From Bacteroidales bacterium (GTDB lineage: Bacteria > Bacteroidota > Bacteroidia > Bacteroidales > UBA932): a DNA stretch of 64,000 nucleotides. The DNA lies in contig VSOK01000002.1 in the NCBI GenBank assembly GCA_009774765.1, positions 34,907 to 98,906 of the forward strand, given 5' to 3'. Under the pieces are notes generated by a model. The model made no database searches and was not told the DNA's origin. It was given only the letters and a program-made list of their open reading frames with translations. Below, one piece after another: positions 25,213-35,004 of the stretch (position 1 is its first letter; the number at the start of each line of letters is the position of its first letter). A program made the translations under genes and the position numbers.

Positions 25213-28155
25213 GAAAGTCAGATCCAGACCAAAAGTAAACTGGCGCGACATAGGGTATGACGCCTGATACATATTGGAAGAACCCTCCGGATCAAGACCG
25301 GAAAACCCTGTCACCGTAAACAGATTCTGTCCCTGTGCGTAAACCCTGATGCCTCTGAGGAAACCTGTCTTTTTCAACATATCCTGAGGAAGAGAATAGC
25401 TCAGAGTAAGATTCTTCAGACGAAGGAACGAAGCGTCTTCAAGAAGACGGCTGTCAAACTCGGTGTAGATACCGTGACGCGGTATGTCTGTAATGTCACC
25501 TGGCTCCTTCCATCTGTCAAGCAGTCTGCGTGACTGGTTGTATGATATGAAACGTCCGTTTGATTCATCGAAGTAACGGTCATTGTTGATCATATACCTT
25601 CCTGCAACCCAGCTGAACTGCGCAGAAAGGGAAATGCCTTTCCAGGACAATGCAGTACCGAAACCTCCAAGCCAAGGGGCGATTGACGACTTACCTGTCA
25701 GAACCTTGTCGGAGTCGCGGAGTTCAGTGGTTATCTCCCCGTCCTTGGTCAGCCAGAGAGCATCTCCGTTCGCCGGGTTCACACCGAAATAGCGGTTGAG
25801 ATAGAACTGTCCGAGACTTTGTCCGACCACAAGTTTAGTGCTTGTATTGCCTGGCTCGTATTCAGTTACACCATTATAGAGTTCAGTGATCCTGTTGTAG
25901 TTGTATCCGGCATTGGCATTGAATGTCCAGGTGAAGTCACGGAAAGACACGAGAGTAGCCGTAAGATTGATTTCCGCACCCAGGTTCCTCATTTTTCCGA
26001 CATTGTCCCACATATAGCCATAACCGTTTGAGGTAGCATACGAAAGAGGGACCTCCATCAGCATATTTGTAGTCTCTTTATCATAAAGCTCAAGATCTAC
26101 ATTGAGCCTGTTCCAGAAACCGAAGTGAAGACCGAGGTTTGTAATCCAGGTGGACTCCCACTCCAGTTCCTCATTGCCCGGCTGGACAGGAACGACACCG
26201 GCATTGCCTACATAGTCCATACCTCCTCCCACAAGAGCAAGATGCTCATAATTCGGTATGGAAGAATTACCGGATGTACCGGTGCTCAGCGAAACCTGTG
26301 CATTTGTCAGCCAGGATGAAGTATGCTGCATAAACTTCTCGTTCTTCAGATTCCACATAAGTCCGGCTGACCAGAAAGCGGCATACCTTCCGCTTGTTCC
26401 AAAGCGGGAAGAACCGTCGGTACGTGCTGACAATTCAAGGAAATAACGCGAGTCATAATTATATTCTCCCCTCGCGAAGAATGAAAGGAACGAATAGTCC
26501 GCAGTGGATGTACTGCTCCAGGAAGTAGCCCTCGTACCTGTGGATATATCCGTCAGGAAGTCATTGTTCTGACCGGCAGTCGACACTCCGAAACTTTCAT
26601 AATGGTATGTGATACCCTCCTGTCCAACAAGGAAGTTGAACGAATGAATATCCTTTATGTCAAACTGATAACCTATCGTATTCGATATGTTCAATGTCAT
26701 ACCGTCTGACGAACTCCTTGTAGCCCGTCCGTCTTCCTGGTTAGGGGCATAGCTCGGAAAAGACCGGCTGAACGCAGTATTGTGCGAGTAGTCAACCGCA
26801 AACTGGGAGCGTATGGTAAGTCCCTTTATAGGTGTAGCCTCCGCAAAAAGCGTAGACATCAGTTTATATTTCTTATAGACACGAGGATTGTTTTCAAGCC
26901 ACTCGAGAGGGTTCTGTCCCTGTCCTTTCCAAGATCCGTCACCGATAGACGCTATAGAACCGTCCTTTCTGTAAGGATCCCAGTAAGGAAGCATAAAACG
27001 GGAAGCTGAAATCGGGGTGACAAGAGTATATTCACCTTCATCAGCCTGCTCTATGTTCTGGTAGCCGAGCATAGTATTGGTTCCCATCCTGAGCCACTTG
27101 GCCATCTGCTGCTCCAGATTGAAACGCATCGAATAGCGTTTGAATGTAGAACCTACAGCGATTCCGTCCTGATCATAATATCCTCCTGACACATAGTAAT
27201 TTGTCTTGTCCGTAGCTCCGGATACCCCGAGCTCGTAGCTCTGAAGGAAGGCGGCGTCATTGTAGACTACATCAAGCCAGTTGATATCTGTTTTTGAAAG
27301 AAGGTTGTAATCCTTACCGTCCGTAAGACCGATCTCCTTCTCATACTGGATACGCTCGGCAGTATTCATCTGGTCCCATTTGCCATAGGCAATGTCAGAG
27401 AAGCCAAGCTGCATACGGTAATTGATGAAAGGTCTGTCGGTCTGACGTCCTCTTTTTGTAGTGATCACAATTACTCCATTGGCCGCACGTGCTCCGTAGA
27501 TTGAAGTCGACGATGCATCCCTCAACACTGTAAGAGATTCAATATCAGCAGGATTTATAGTATTGAAGTCAGAAGCTGAAATAGCCACTCCATCGAGGAT
27601 ATACAGCGGAGCCGTACCTGAATTGATAGAGTTCGTACCGCGGACAGTCATAGTGGCCGCTGCACTCGGTTCTCCTGAATTCGACAGCACCATAAGTCCC
27701 GGAACCTGTCCCTGCAGCGCCTGGTCAAAAGCTGCTGTAGGGGTGCTCTCTATCGCTGATGACTTAACAGTCGCGACAGAACCGGTAATGGTACCTTTTT
27801 TCCTTACGCCGTATGCGATTACGACAACATCATCAAGACGGGTGTTCTCCGTCTGCAACGCCACATCAAATCTGACCTCGGAACTGCCTGACGGCACAAT
27901 AAACTCTTCATCAATAAATCCGATGGAAGAGAAAACCAACTTTGTTCCAGGTGCAACATCTATGGTATAATCTCCGTCCAGTAAAGTAGATACTCCTACA
28001 CCGGGTCCCGCTATGACAGTCACACCGATAAGGGGTGAATTGTCTTCAGCGGAAGTTACTATACCACTGACCTTTACCATCGTCTGGGCGAACGATATGC
28101 CCCCCCCGAAGATGCAGATTAAAATACTGATAATTAATTTTTCTAATCTGTTCAT
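25210..28155 (-). CDS. SusC/RagA-family TonB-dependent outer-membrane transporter
   Basis: A 981-residue TonB-linked transporter. I start at 28155 (MNRLEKLIISILICIFGGGISFAQ), a clean signal peptide; the in-frame extension upstream is not signal-like. Domains in order: carboxypeptidase-D-like DUF (VSGIVTSAEDNSPLIGVTV, 25-100), TonB-box region, plug (LDDVVVIAYGVRKKGTITGSV; GLMVLSNSGEPSAAATMTVRG; LYILDGVAIS; INPADIESLTVLRDASSTSIYGARAANGVIVITTK), and a 22-strand barrel ending in FTFGLDLTF with a terminal Phe. There is no N-terminal STN domain, so no direct anti-sigma control is expected. No ECF sigma/anti-sigma or HTCS regulator lies nearby in this window. Substrate is inferred to be peptides because of the operon's protease and LRR proteins. 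Confidence 0.96.
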   Translation of the reverse strand: MNRLEKLIISILICIFGGGISFAQTMVKVSGIVTSAEDNSPLIGVTVIAGPGVGVSTLLDGDYTIDVAPGTKLVFSSIGFIDEEFIVPSGSSEVRFDVALQTENTRLDDVVVIAYGVRKKGTITGSVATVKSSAIESTPTAAFDQALQGQVPGLMVLSNSGEPSAAATMTVRGTNSINSGTAPLYILDGVAISASDFNTINPADIESLTVLRDASSTSIYGARAANGVIVITTKRGRQTDRPFINYRMQLGFSDIAYGKWDQMNTAERIQYEKEIGLTDGKDYNLLSKTDINWLDVVYNDAAFLQSYELGVSGATDKTNYYVSGGYYDQDGIAVGSTFKRYSMRFNLEQQMAKWLRMGTNTMLGYQNIEQADEGEYTLVTPISASRFMLPYWDPYRKDGSIASIGDGSWKGQGQNPLEWLENNPRVYKKYKLMSTLFAEATPIKGLTIRSQFAVDYSHNTAFSRSFPSYAPNQEDGRATRSSSDGMTLNISNTIGYQFDIKDIHSFNFLVGQEGITYHYESFGVSTAGQNNDFLTDISTGTRATSWSSTSTADYSFLSFFARGEYNYDSRYFLELSARTDGSSRFGTSGRYAAFWSAGLMWNLKNEKFMQHTSSWLTNAQVSLSTGTSGNSSIPNYEHLALVGGGMDYVGNAGVVPVQPGNEELEWESTWITNLGLHFGFWNRLNVDLELYDKETTNMLMEVPLSYATSNGYGYMWDNVGKMRNLGAEINLTATLVSFRDFTWTFNANAGYNYNRITELYNGVTEYEPGNTSTKLVVGQSLGQFYLNRYFGVNPANGDALWLTKDGEITTELRDSDKVLTGKSSIAPWLGGFGTALSWKGISLSAQFSWVAGRYMINNDRYFDESNGRFISYNQSRRLLDRWKEPGDITDIPRHGIYTEFDSRLLEDASFLRLKNLTLSYSLPQDMLKKTGFLRGIRVYAQGQNLFTVTGFSGLDPEGSSNMYQASYPMSRQFTFGLDLTF

Positions 28156-28359
28156 TGAAGAAATTTTACAAAAACGGGCGCAAATTTCAACAAAATAAAT
28201 CACAAAACCAAAATATTTTCCGACACGAAAATAATGTCACACAGCACCATACAATGTCTTTTAACTCTCTGCACTTACACATTATAACAAATCGTCTGAA
28301 ATTTCACCTCCCCATCCGGCGAAACAGCCTGACGCCGGTAACAAATATCAATCAAAGTG

Positions 28360-28392
28360 AAAAAAAGAGAACAAAAGAATTTTTTTGTTCTC
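28360..28392 (-). terminator. Terminator of the first fimbria-related operon
   Basis: A 10-bp stem (GAGAACAAAA at 28367-28376 with TTTTGTTCTC at 28383-28392). Seen from the minus strand, it is followed by seven T residues. It separates the DUF4906 gene from susC. Confidence 0.9.
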
Positions 28393-28440
28393 CCTAAAAT
28401 TTTTTCCATATACGTATGTACCGGACCTCTGATATCACCG

Positions 28441-31167
28441 TCAATAATTATAAAAATCCTTATAATAAGCCTCAAGCACATAACCCGGCAGACCTTTCTC
28501 CTGATCACAATGTCTTACCATCCGATAAAAAGAGCCCTCGCTGTATCCTGTCCCTATATCTTTTCTACAGTATTCGTATGTGTCAGAATATTTTCCCTGG
28601 TTAAAAAAGCTGAATTCATACCATGAAATGACATCAATATTATTGCAGATGGCAGAATAGGACGAACGGTTGTCCAAAGCCACCGGAAGATAAAAGCTGG
28701 TGACGGAGTTTGCAGGGTTTTCGTGCACGGCAAGCCTTTCCGCCCTTTTGTAATAATTGTTGTAGACCTGCACTGCCGTCACATTTGACTGGGACCAGAA
28801 ATCAGCATATTTTCCGGAAGAGAATCTGCTCAAAGGCACATAGCTCATATACATCAATGAGGAAGAGCTGCCTGTAATACGAAGATCGACAGAGGCGATT
28901 ATGCTCATATACAATATTATATCAAACGAATAATACCCGAAGTACACTCTGCCGGTATAAGGGTTGACGGCCTTTTTGCGTATCACATACGCCCCTGCCT
29001 CAAAGAAGTCATCCGACGGTGAAGGATCACGGAACGTAATGGTGCTGCCGCTTACGGACATCATATTGCAAGGTTCCCCTTCTTCAAAGCACATTTCCAG
29101 GTTTTCCTCAACTGAACCGCTGCAGCAATATCTGCGTATTTCAGTATCGTCGTCACACCACACCGGACATATTGCCTTATATGACTGCATACTGCCAGGA
29201 GCAATCTGCCAATTGACTATTTCCCCTTTATATCCCTGTCCGGAAAATGCAGGAGTTACATCAACCTTCAGATCTGAAGATATCTTGCTGAAATTGTCAT
29301 CATACAGATTCAGGACACAATGCTTGACATTGATACCGTCAGCTTCAAGTCCGCAGACTTTTATCCGGAAAAGATAGCTCTCCCCTTCATCAGGTCCAAA
29401 CGAGCCAGGTACATCTTCAATATTGAAATTGCTCTCAAAACCAGCATTTTCAAAACAGATGTTAAAAGTCTCCTTTACGGAATAATCCGGTTTTTCACCA
29501 TAGAACTTCGCTATCCTGTCCGGAAAGAAAAATGAGTATAAGGATATGGGATCCCATTTAACGTCCAGCAGGCATACTCCAAGATCATACGGCTCACCGC
29601 ACTCGCTTACAGCAAGTACATCACGTATATCCTCATAATAAAGGCCTATCCTCGGGAGCTTCGGAGTCAGCGACAAAGACGTCACATCCCCGCCCTGTCT
29701 TAAGATGAATTCTGTTGCACGGTCCGATATGGCATTAAGATACAGTTTTGTCCTGTCCTCAGGCAAATACACCATACGATACCCGGAAGACAAGGCTTCG
29801 TTCATCTCATCACCTCCTATGACAAAACTGTGACTGCCAGCAGATACTATAACAGGATTGTCCGCAGATGCACCTGGAAACTCTATAGTCCCCCACTGCC
29901 CGTAATATTCCGGTGCCCTGATTATATAATCAGAGAAAACGCCCGTTATATCCGGAGTACGTATGAGACAGGTATCTTTCAGGAGTCCGTCCCACGACGA
30001 AAGGAACAGGCGTGCAGTCCTCTCGCCTGGAGAATCGCTGCCGGTGCGTACGCTGACAGTATTTCCGGAAACGCGATATGACAATCCTGCAGCCTCAAAA
30101 GCCTCAAGATCGGGCACAACACTATAATCCATATTGGAATAGTTGCGGTAAATATCCACTGAGCGTTCCATACCGTCTTTATAAACGTCCAGAACCTTAC
30201 GTGTAAAATAAAGTTTCCTCCGGTCATTTACATTACCTATATCCACTCTCCACGAGACTCTGAACGCACCCTCATCAGTCACGGAAAGAGTCAGGAGATT
30301 ATCCGTGTTCCGGACAATGTTGAAATCCGATACATTGTCTTTTCCGAGATACATCCTATATACAAGTTCATCACTTGAGATGCCTGCCGCAGAATACCTC
30401 GCCTTTATTTCAAGATATGTACACACATCCTTCTTCAACGGGATGTTGTCGGGAATCTTCTCCCAGGGGTCCTGATTTTCCGGCAGAAGGACTCCCTGAC
30501 AGTTCTCCAGCATATAAAACACCGCCTCTCCGCCGGAATTGAGCATATTTATGTCTTTGTATGAAGCACAGTCACCGTCCGATACGCTCCCGGGCACGCT
30601 TGAACCGGAGAAAGGACGCACATCATCCGCCGCCTGGCACAGTTTCACTGACGTCAGCCTTATAGTGCTCCGTGACAGACAGGAACGGTCAACGGCAAGC
30701 CTGTATTTTGCAGTCAGACGCACCATATCGATCTTCAGGTCTCCGGAGATATGTTCCGGACTTATCTCCGGGGACACGCCGCATACAGGCAGATGGCCGG
30801 ATTCCGACAGTCCACGGGAACATACGACATCCCCTATGGATTCCTCGTTTTCAGGAGGTTCTATCTTTCCGGAATTTCCCACTGCATATATCCTGTATTT
30901 CCTTTTCAGATTCATCTGCAATGTCAAGGCATCCGGATCGGATGAGTAAATCGACTCCTTCAATATTCCGTCCGAATACACAAACAGATTCACATCGCTG
31001 ATCCTGTCTTCATCCAGATCATATCCACTTCTGGTGCTATGGCTGTCCAATGACAGATTTACTCTGACAGTCACATCATCCGACGTCTTCCTGCAGACTT
31101 CCTCAAGTTCACCGGCACATCCGCAGCATAGAAAAAGCCACGGAAGCAAATTTGTCCACGCTCTCAT
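28441..31167 (-). CDS. Large DUF4906-type fimbrial lipoprotein
   Basis: A 908-residue exported protein with a short signal peptide and Cys-rich lipobox region (FLCCGC). The N-terminal 330 residues are fimbrillin/Mfa-like: ISDVNLFVYSDGILKES, a strand pair YRIYAVGNSG, then YMLENCQGVLLPENQ and LVYRMYLGKDNVSDFNIVRN. This block is clearly homologous to the protein at 42909-44216 (YMLENLQGKPLGETHG; LVYRFYLGESPSDFNVERN). The C-terminal 570 residues are beta-rich and unassigned and may be a tip adhesin. It overlaps the upstream gene by 4 bases (ATGA). It is probably a tip or anchor component of a type V fimbria; no major fimbrillin gene is nearby. Confidence 0.75.
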   Translation of the reverse strand: MRAWTNLLPWLFLCCGCAGELEEVCRKTSDDVTVRVNLSLDSHSTRSGYDLDEDRISDVNLFVYSDGILKESIYSSDPDALTLQMNLKRKYRIYAVGNSGKIEPPENEESIGDVVCSRGLSESGHLPVCGVSPEISPEHISGDLKIDMVRLTAKYRLAVDRSCLSRSTIRLTSVKLCQAADDVRPFSGSSVPGSVSDGDCASYKDINMLNSGGEAVFYMLENCQGVLLPENQDPWEKIPDNIPLKKDVCTYLEIKARYSAAGISSDELVYRMYLGKDNVSDFNIVRNTDNLLTLSVTDEGAFRVSWRVDIGNVNDRRKLYFTRKVLDVYKDGMERSVDIYRNYSNMDYSVVPDLEAFEAAGLSYRVSGNTVSVRTGSDSPGERTARLFLSSWDGLLKDTCLIRTPDITGVFSDYIIRAPEYYGQWGTIEFPGASADNPVIVSAGSHSFVIGGDEMNEALSSGYRMVYLPEDRTKLYLNAISDRATEFILRQGGDVTSLSLTPKLPRIGLYYEDIRDVLAVSECGEPYDLGVCLLDVKWDPISLYSFFFPDRIAKFYGEKPDYSVKETFNICFENAGFESNFNIEDVPGSFGPDEGESYLFRIKVCGLEADGINVKHCVLNLYDDNFSKISSDLKVDVTPAFSGQGYKGEIVNWQIAPGSMQSYKAICPVWCDDDTEIRRYCCSGSVEENLEMCFEEGEPCNMMSVSGSTITFRDPSPSDDFFEAGAYVIRKKAVNPYTGRVYFGYYSFDIILYMSIIASVDLRITGSSSSLMYMSYVPLSRFSSGKYADFWSQSNVTAVQVYNNYYKRAERLAVHENPANSVTSFYLPVALDNRSSYSAICNNIDVISWYEFSFFNQGKYSDTYEYCRKDIGTGYSEGSFYRMVRHCDQEKGLPGYVLEAYYKDFYNY

Positions 31168-32261
31168 TTCAGCACAAAATCAGTGACATTCTTGATGCCT
31201 GTTATCCCGAAATAAGATTCAACGATATCTCCGTTTACAGCCACCCTGTGACCGAGATTACCAGGATTTACGGCAAGACTGAGCCTTTCGCGTATCTCAC
31301 CCGCAGGCAGCTGCACTGCGATGCAGGACGATTTCGAATCTGTACTTCCACGTGCCGCAATGGCGATATTTGTAGATGATTTGAATGGAGGGGAGAATGA
31401 AATTCCCTCAGACGATGAAGTGAGGTCACCTCCGACGATATAGCCTTCAACCCAAACGTCAGTCTCCCCTATGCTCGACTTGGCCTGCGGCACAGACATA
31501 GGGTTCCCGACTCCGGTCCCTTTGTCTTCTTCAGCACCTATCTCATATTTTTCATCGCTCCATATCCTTGACGTATCAAGCTGGATTGAAATGCCTCTTT
31601 CAGCGTCCGGTGACGAAGAGGCTATACCGACATTTACTGTCAGAATCTCCCGGGGTTCCAACGTGCGTGTCATAAGCACAGTCTCGGATGCCCCCGATGA
31701 AAGTATGAGAGAAACGCTTCCCGGAAGAAAGTATGCTATACGTTTCTCTGAATATCCATACATGAGACGGCCTTTGTCCGAACGGAGGAAAAGCACTCCT
31801 TCAGGGCAGGCCACAAGAAATTCCGGATCAATCTTAAGTCTCATCCCGGAATTGAGCTGACGGCATTCAAGACAGGCTGCAACCGTTCCTCCGGCAGGTA
31901 CAACTGTACATATATCATCCCCATACTGCGGAGCTGAAAACTGCGGTCTGGAAAATTCTGCAGACCTGACACTGACATTGCAGCTTCCGGAAGGCACCGT
32001 TATTTTCTCCGGAGCCATCCCGTACGGTCCGGAATAGACGACAGATCCGTCGGAAGCGGTAATTTTAAGTATAAAATCATTCGTATCAGGCAGTTCTGAA
32101 CGTTCAGCCTTCGACACGGCCATAGACGAACCGTCAATTTCAAGCCTCAGATATCCGCTTCCGGAATCTGATTTTGAACAGGATACAAATGTCATCGTAA
32201 ACATAGCCGCGACAGACAAAGTCAAGCAGCACAAGAAACAGGTAAATCTCTCTCTTTTCAT
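31164..32261 (-). CDS. DUF4493-like fimbria-related lipoprotein
   Basis: A 365-residue lipoprotein (lipobox VSC). The ATG at 32261 is chosen because a strong ribosome site (GAGGAGAAAG) precedes it; a longer frame begins upstream with no signal. The N-terminal domain resembles DUF4493 (GYLRLEIDGS, DFILKITASDGSVVYSGPYG, ITVPSGSCNVSVRSAEF), an Ig-like module often found in fimbrial subunits. The C-terminal domain (YIVGGDLTSSSEG to GDIVESYFGITGIKNVTDF) looks like the OB-fold DUF6359. It is translationally coupled to the DUF4906 gene through a 4-base overlap and driven by the promoter at 32308-32339. The DUF names are from memory. Confidence 0.75.
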   Translation of the reverse strand: MKRERFTCFLCCLTLSVAAMFTMTFVSCSKSDSGSGYLRLEIDGSSMAVSKAERSELPDTNDFILKITASDGSVVYSGPYGMAPEKITVPSGSCNVSVRSAEFSRPQFSAPQYGDDICTVVPAGGTVAACLECRQLNSGMRLKIDPEFLVACPEGVLFLRSDKGRLMYGYSEKRIAYFLPGSVSLILSSGASETVLMTRTLEPREILTVNVGIASSSPDAERGISIQLDTSRIWSDEKYEIGAEEDKGTGVGNPMSVPQAKSSIGETDVWVEGYIVGGDLTSSSEGISFSPPFKSSTNIAIAARGSTDSKSSCIAVQLPAGEIRERLSLAVNPGNLGHRVAVNGDIVESYFGITGIKNVTDFVLK

Positions 32262-32307
32262 ATCTTTCTCCTCTTTAAATTCACAATGGCCCATAATTCG
32301 GCCAGCA

Positions 32308-32339
32308 CAAATTTATCCGAGGAGAAACGACATTTCAAG
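32308..32339 (-). promoter_or_regulatory. Promoter of the DUF4493-DUF4906 operon
   Basis: On the minus strand TAAATTTG (32308-32315) is an exact -7 box. The -33 box is CTTG at 32336-32339 with a 20-base spacer, three of four bases right. It lies about 45 bases upstream of the ATG at 32261. Confidence 0.55.
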
Positions 32340-32423
32340 CGTACGGGATTATGTTTTTCCTTTTTTTACGATTATTTCTGTTTTTTGCGGAAATTTCTTT
32401 TTCCTTATGCTTTTTCTTATGGT

Positions 32424-34931
32424 TCAGACAGCACGGATCTTCGCATATTTCAAAAGAAGTATCTTTTCCCCGTGCTCATCAAAGGCGATCCTGGCCTTCA
32501 TATCAGACACGCTTCCGGAAATCTCCACAATCATTCCAAAACCGAAACGGTTGTGTTCTATCCTCTGCCCTGCCTTCAGTTCCAATATCGGAGTAGGCAC
32601 AAAATCAGCATCAGGCACTCTCACGGGAACACCGGCCTGAGGCTTGCGGAAAGGGGTTATACCTGATTTAGGAGCTGTATTGTCAGAAACCGGACGCCGT
32701 GAGACGGACGGTTCCTTTTTAGGGGCTCCGGAACGTCCGTAATTATAGCCTCCGCCTCCATATCCGGACCTGCCTCCTTTGTCATAAGACCCGTCACGGC
32801 TCCCGTACTGCCTTCCCTGGCGTCCCTGTCCGAAACTCCAGCCTCCGGATTCACCTCTGCCGGAGTCCATATCATCCTGATCGTGCAGCGTCAGAGGATT
32901 GGCTATATATCTCGTATCGACTTCCCTCACAAAACGGCTTGGAGCATTTGACTCGTGTTTACCGTTCCGCATACGTGTGGTGGCGAACGAGAACATTACA
33001 GCTTTCTTTGCACGGGTCATCGCCACATAGAACAGCCTTCGTTCCTCCTCTATATCGCTCTCGGAAGCAAACATACCGCCTGAAGGGAAAATATTTTCTT
33101 CAAGACCGGCGACATAGACATAAGGAAATTCCAGACCTTTTGAAGAATGGACTGTCATAAGCGCAATCTTATTGTTGACATCATCACCGTCTTCAATATC
33201 CACCGCACTCAGCAAAGACACGTTTTCAAGATAATCAGAAAGTGTCACCACCGGAAAATCGGATGAAGCCAGCTCCGCCCCCTCCTCCAAAAGCCCGTCC
33301 GCCTGCATATCTTCAAAATATTCATTGTGCCTGTCCTCCACAAACACTTTCACGCTATTGAGAAGTTCCTCTATATTGGCGGCACGCGACTGCGACTCTA
33401 TGCTCGTATCCTGCTTGTAGGACATAAGAAGCCCGCAGTCAAGCGAAAGTGAGACGGCAAGAGTATGCGAATCTTCTCCTGACACCCTGATGCTGTAACC
33501 CATCATCATATTGCAGAACTCTCTGATCTTCTTGATTGCAGGAGCCTTCAGGCCGAACATTTCAAGGTCATCGGAAAAAGCAGCCTTCATAAGAGAGCAT
33601 CCCTTTTCGACAGAGGCGGCCATCAGCGCAGCGACAGAGGTATCCCCTATTCCGCGTGCCGGCTTGTTCACAATCCTCTTGAAAGATTCGTCATCATTAG
33701 GATTGACGGCAAGTTTGAAATACGCCATCATATCCTTGACCTCAGCCCTCTCATAAAAAGAGTTTCCTGAATATATCACATACGGAAGATTCCTTTTGCG
33801 CAGGGCCTCCTCCAATGCCCGCGACTGGGAGTTCGTTCTGTAAAGTATTGCAAAATCCTGATACTGTGCACGGTCAGCCTGAATCCTGGCCATAATGTTG
33901 GATGCAATAAGCAGTGCTTCCTCCTGTTCTGTATAAGCCTGTATAAGCCTGATCTTCTCGCCCTCCTCGCCTGTGGAGAAACAGTTTTTCGGAATTCTCG
34001 CGCTGTTGCGTGCGATCAGGGAGTTTGCCGCATCCACAATGACTTTAGTGGAACGGTAATTATGCTCAAGACGGAACGTCCTGTTGTCAGGATAATCCTT
34101 CTGGAAATTAAGTATATTTTCAATTTTGGCTCCGCGGAACGCATAAATGGACTGTGAATCATCACCTACCACACATATATTCCTGTGGAACATAGCCAAT
34201 TTCTTAAGGATCAGATACTGCGAGAAGTTGGTGTCCTGGTACTCATCCACCATTATATAGTCGAAACGTCCGGCAATATTTTCAAGGGCAGCAGGATTAT
34301 CCCGAAGCAATATATTCATATTCAACAATATATCATCAAAATCCATTACACCTGCCTGACGGCATTTCTGTGCATATAGACGATATATGTCAAATATCCT
34401 CGGCTTTTTGGCGGCCGAGTCATTGGCCAGTATCTGCTGGTTGCGGCCGTATGCCTCGGCAGTAACCAGATTGTTCTTAGCCATTGATATACGTCCCAGG
34501 ACATCTTTCGGCTTGTAAATCTTTTCGTCAAGCTGCAGTTCCTTCACGCAGGCCTTTATGGCACTTGTCGAATCACTGGTGTCATATATCGTAAAAGACT
34601 GCGGATAGCCGAGGCTTTCCGCATACTCTCTCAGAAACCGGATGAACACAGAGTGGAATGTGCCCATATAGAGGCGTCTTGCACTCTTTTCCCCTACCAT
34701 CACTGCTATCCTCTCCTTCATTTCTGAAGCAGCCTTCTTGGTGAATGTCAAAGCCAGAATACGGGAAGGTTCTCCACCTTTGGCCAATATATAGGCGATT
34801 CTGCTTGTCAGCACCCTTGTCTTTCCCGAACCCGCTCCTGCAACAATAAGCACCGGTCCGTCTACACAGCTGACTGCAAGCCTCTGCTCGTCATTCAGCC
34901 CCTCTAAAATAGTACTCGAATTGTTTTCCAT
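32424..34931 (-). CDS. PcrA/UvrD-family DNA helicase
   Basis: An 835-residue 3'-5' helicase for repair and replication-transcription conflicts. The start is the ATG at 34931 (MENNSSTILEGLNDEQRLAV); the longer frame runs over the divergent nqrA promoter region. Motifs: GAGSGKTRVLTSRI (Walker A), ALTFTKKAASEM, IMVDEYQDTNFSQY, VVGDDSQSIYAFRGA, LEHNYRST, VNKPARGIGDTS, and ALMTVHSSKGLEFPYVYVAG with VAMTRAKKAV. After about residue 690 comes a Gly/Arg/Ser/Tyr-rich linker (GRQGRQYGSRDGSYDKGGR), then a C-terminal Tudor-like domain (VGQRIEHNRFGFGMIVEIS), which in PcrA contacts RNA polymerase. It is head-to-head with nqrA, about 70 bases between start codons. Confidence 0.93.
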   Translation of the reverse strand: MENNSSTILEGLNDEQRLAVSCVDGPVLIVAGAGSGKTRVLTSRIAYILAKGGEPSRILALTFTKKAASEMKERIAVMVGEKSARRLYMGTFHSVFIRFLREYAESLGYPQSFTIYDTSDSTSAIKACVKELQLDEKIYKPKDVLGRISMAKNNLVTAEAYGRNQQILANDSAAKKPRIFDIYRLYAQKCRQAGVMDFDDILLNMNILLRDNPAALENIAGRFDYIMVDEYQDTNFSQYLILKKLAMFHRNICVVGDDSQSIYAFRGAKIENILNFQKDYPDNRTFRLEHNYRSTKVIVDAANSLIARNSARIPKNCFSTGEEGEKIRLIQAYTEQEEALLIASNIMARIQADRAQYQDFAILYRTNSQSRALEEALRKRNLPYVIYSGNSFYERAEVKDMMAYFKLAVNPNDDESFKRIVNKPARGIGDTSVAALMAASVEKGCSLMKAAFSDDLEMFGLKAPAIKKIREFCNMMMGYSIRVSGEDSHTLAVSLSLDCGLLMSYKQDTSIESQSRAANIEELLNSVKVFVEDRHNEYFEDMQADGLLEEGAELASSDFPVVTLSDYLENVSLLSAVDIEDGDDVNNKIALMTVHSSKGLEFPYVYVAGLEENIFPSGGMFASESDIEEERRLFYVAMTRAKKAVMFSFATTRMRNGKHESNAPSRFVREVDTRYIANPLTLHDQDDMDSGRGESGGWSFGQGRQGRQYGSRDGSYDKGGRSGYGGGGYNYGRSGAPKKEPSVSRRPVSDNTAPKSGITPFRKPQAGVPVRVPDADFVPTPILELKAGQRIEHNRFGFGMIVEISGSVSDMKARIAFDEHGEKILLLKYAKIRAV

Positions 34932-35004
34932 AACGGCGGCGAAATTACGAAAAAAATGCGTATATTCGCGGCGGTTTTCAGAAAATACTAAAAACGGTTC
35001 TATA

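Noticed and set aside
13661..28155. Classical polysaccharide utilisation locus
   Set aside because: No glycoside hydrolase, polysaccharide lyase or HTCS/ECF regulator is visible among the genes.
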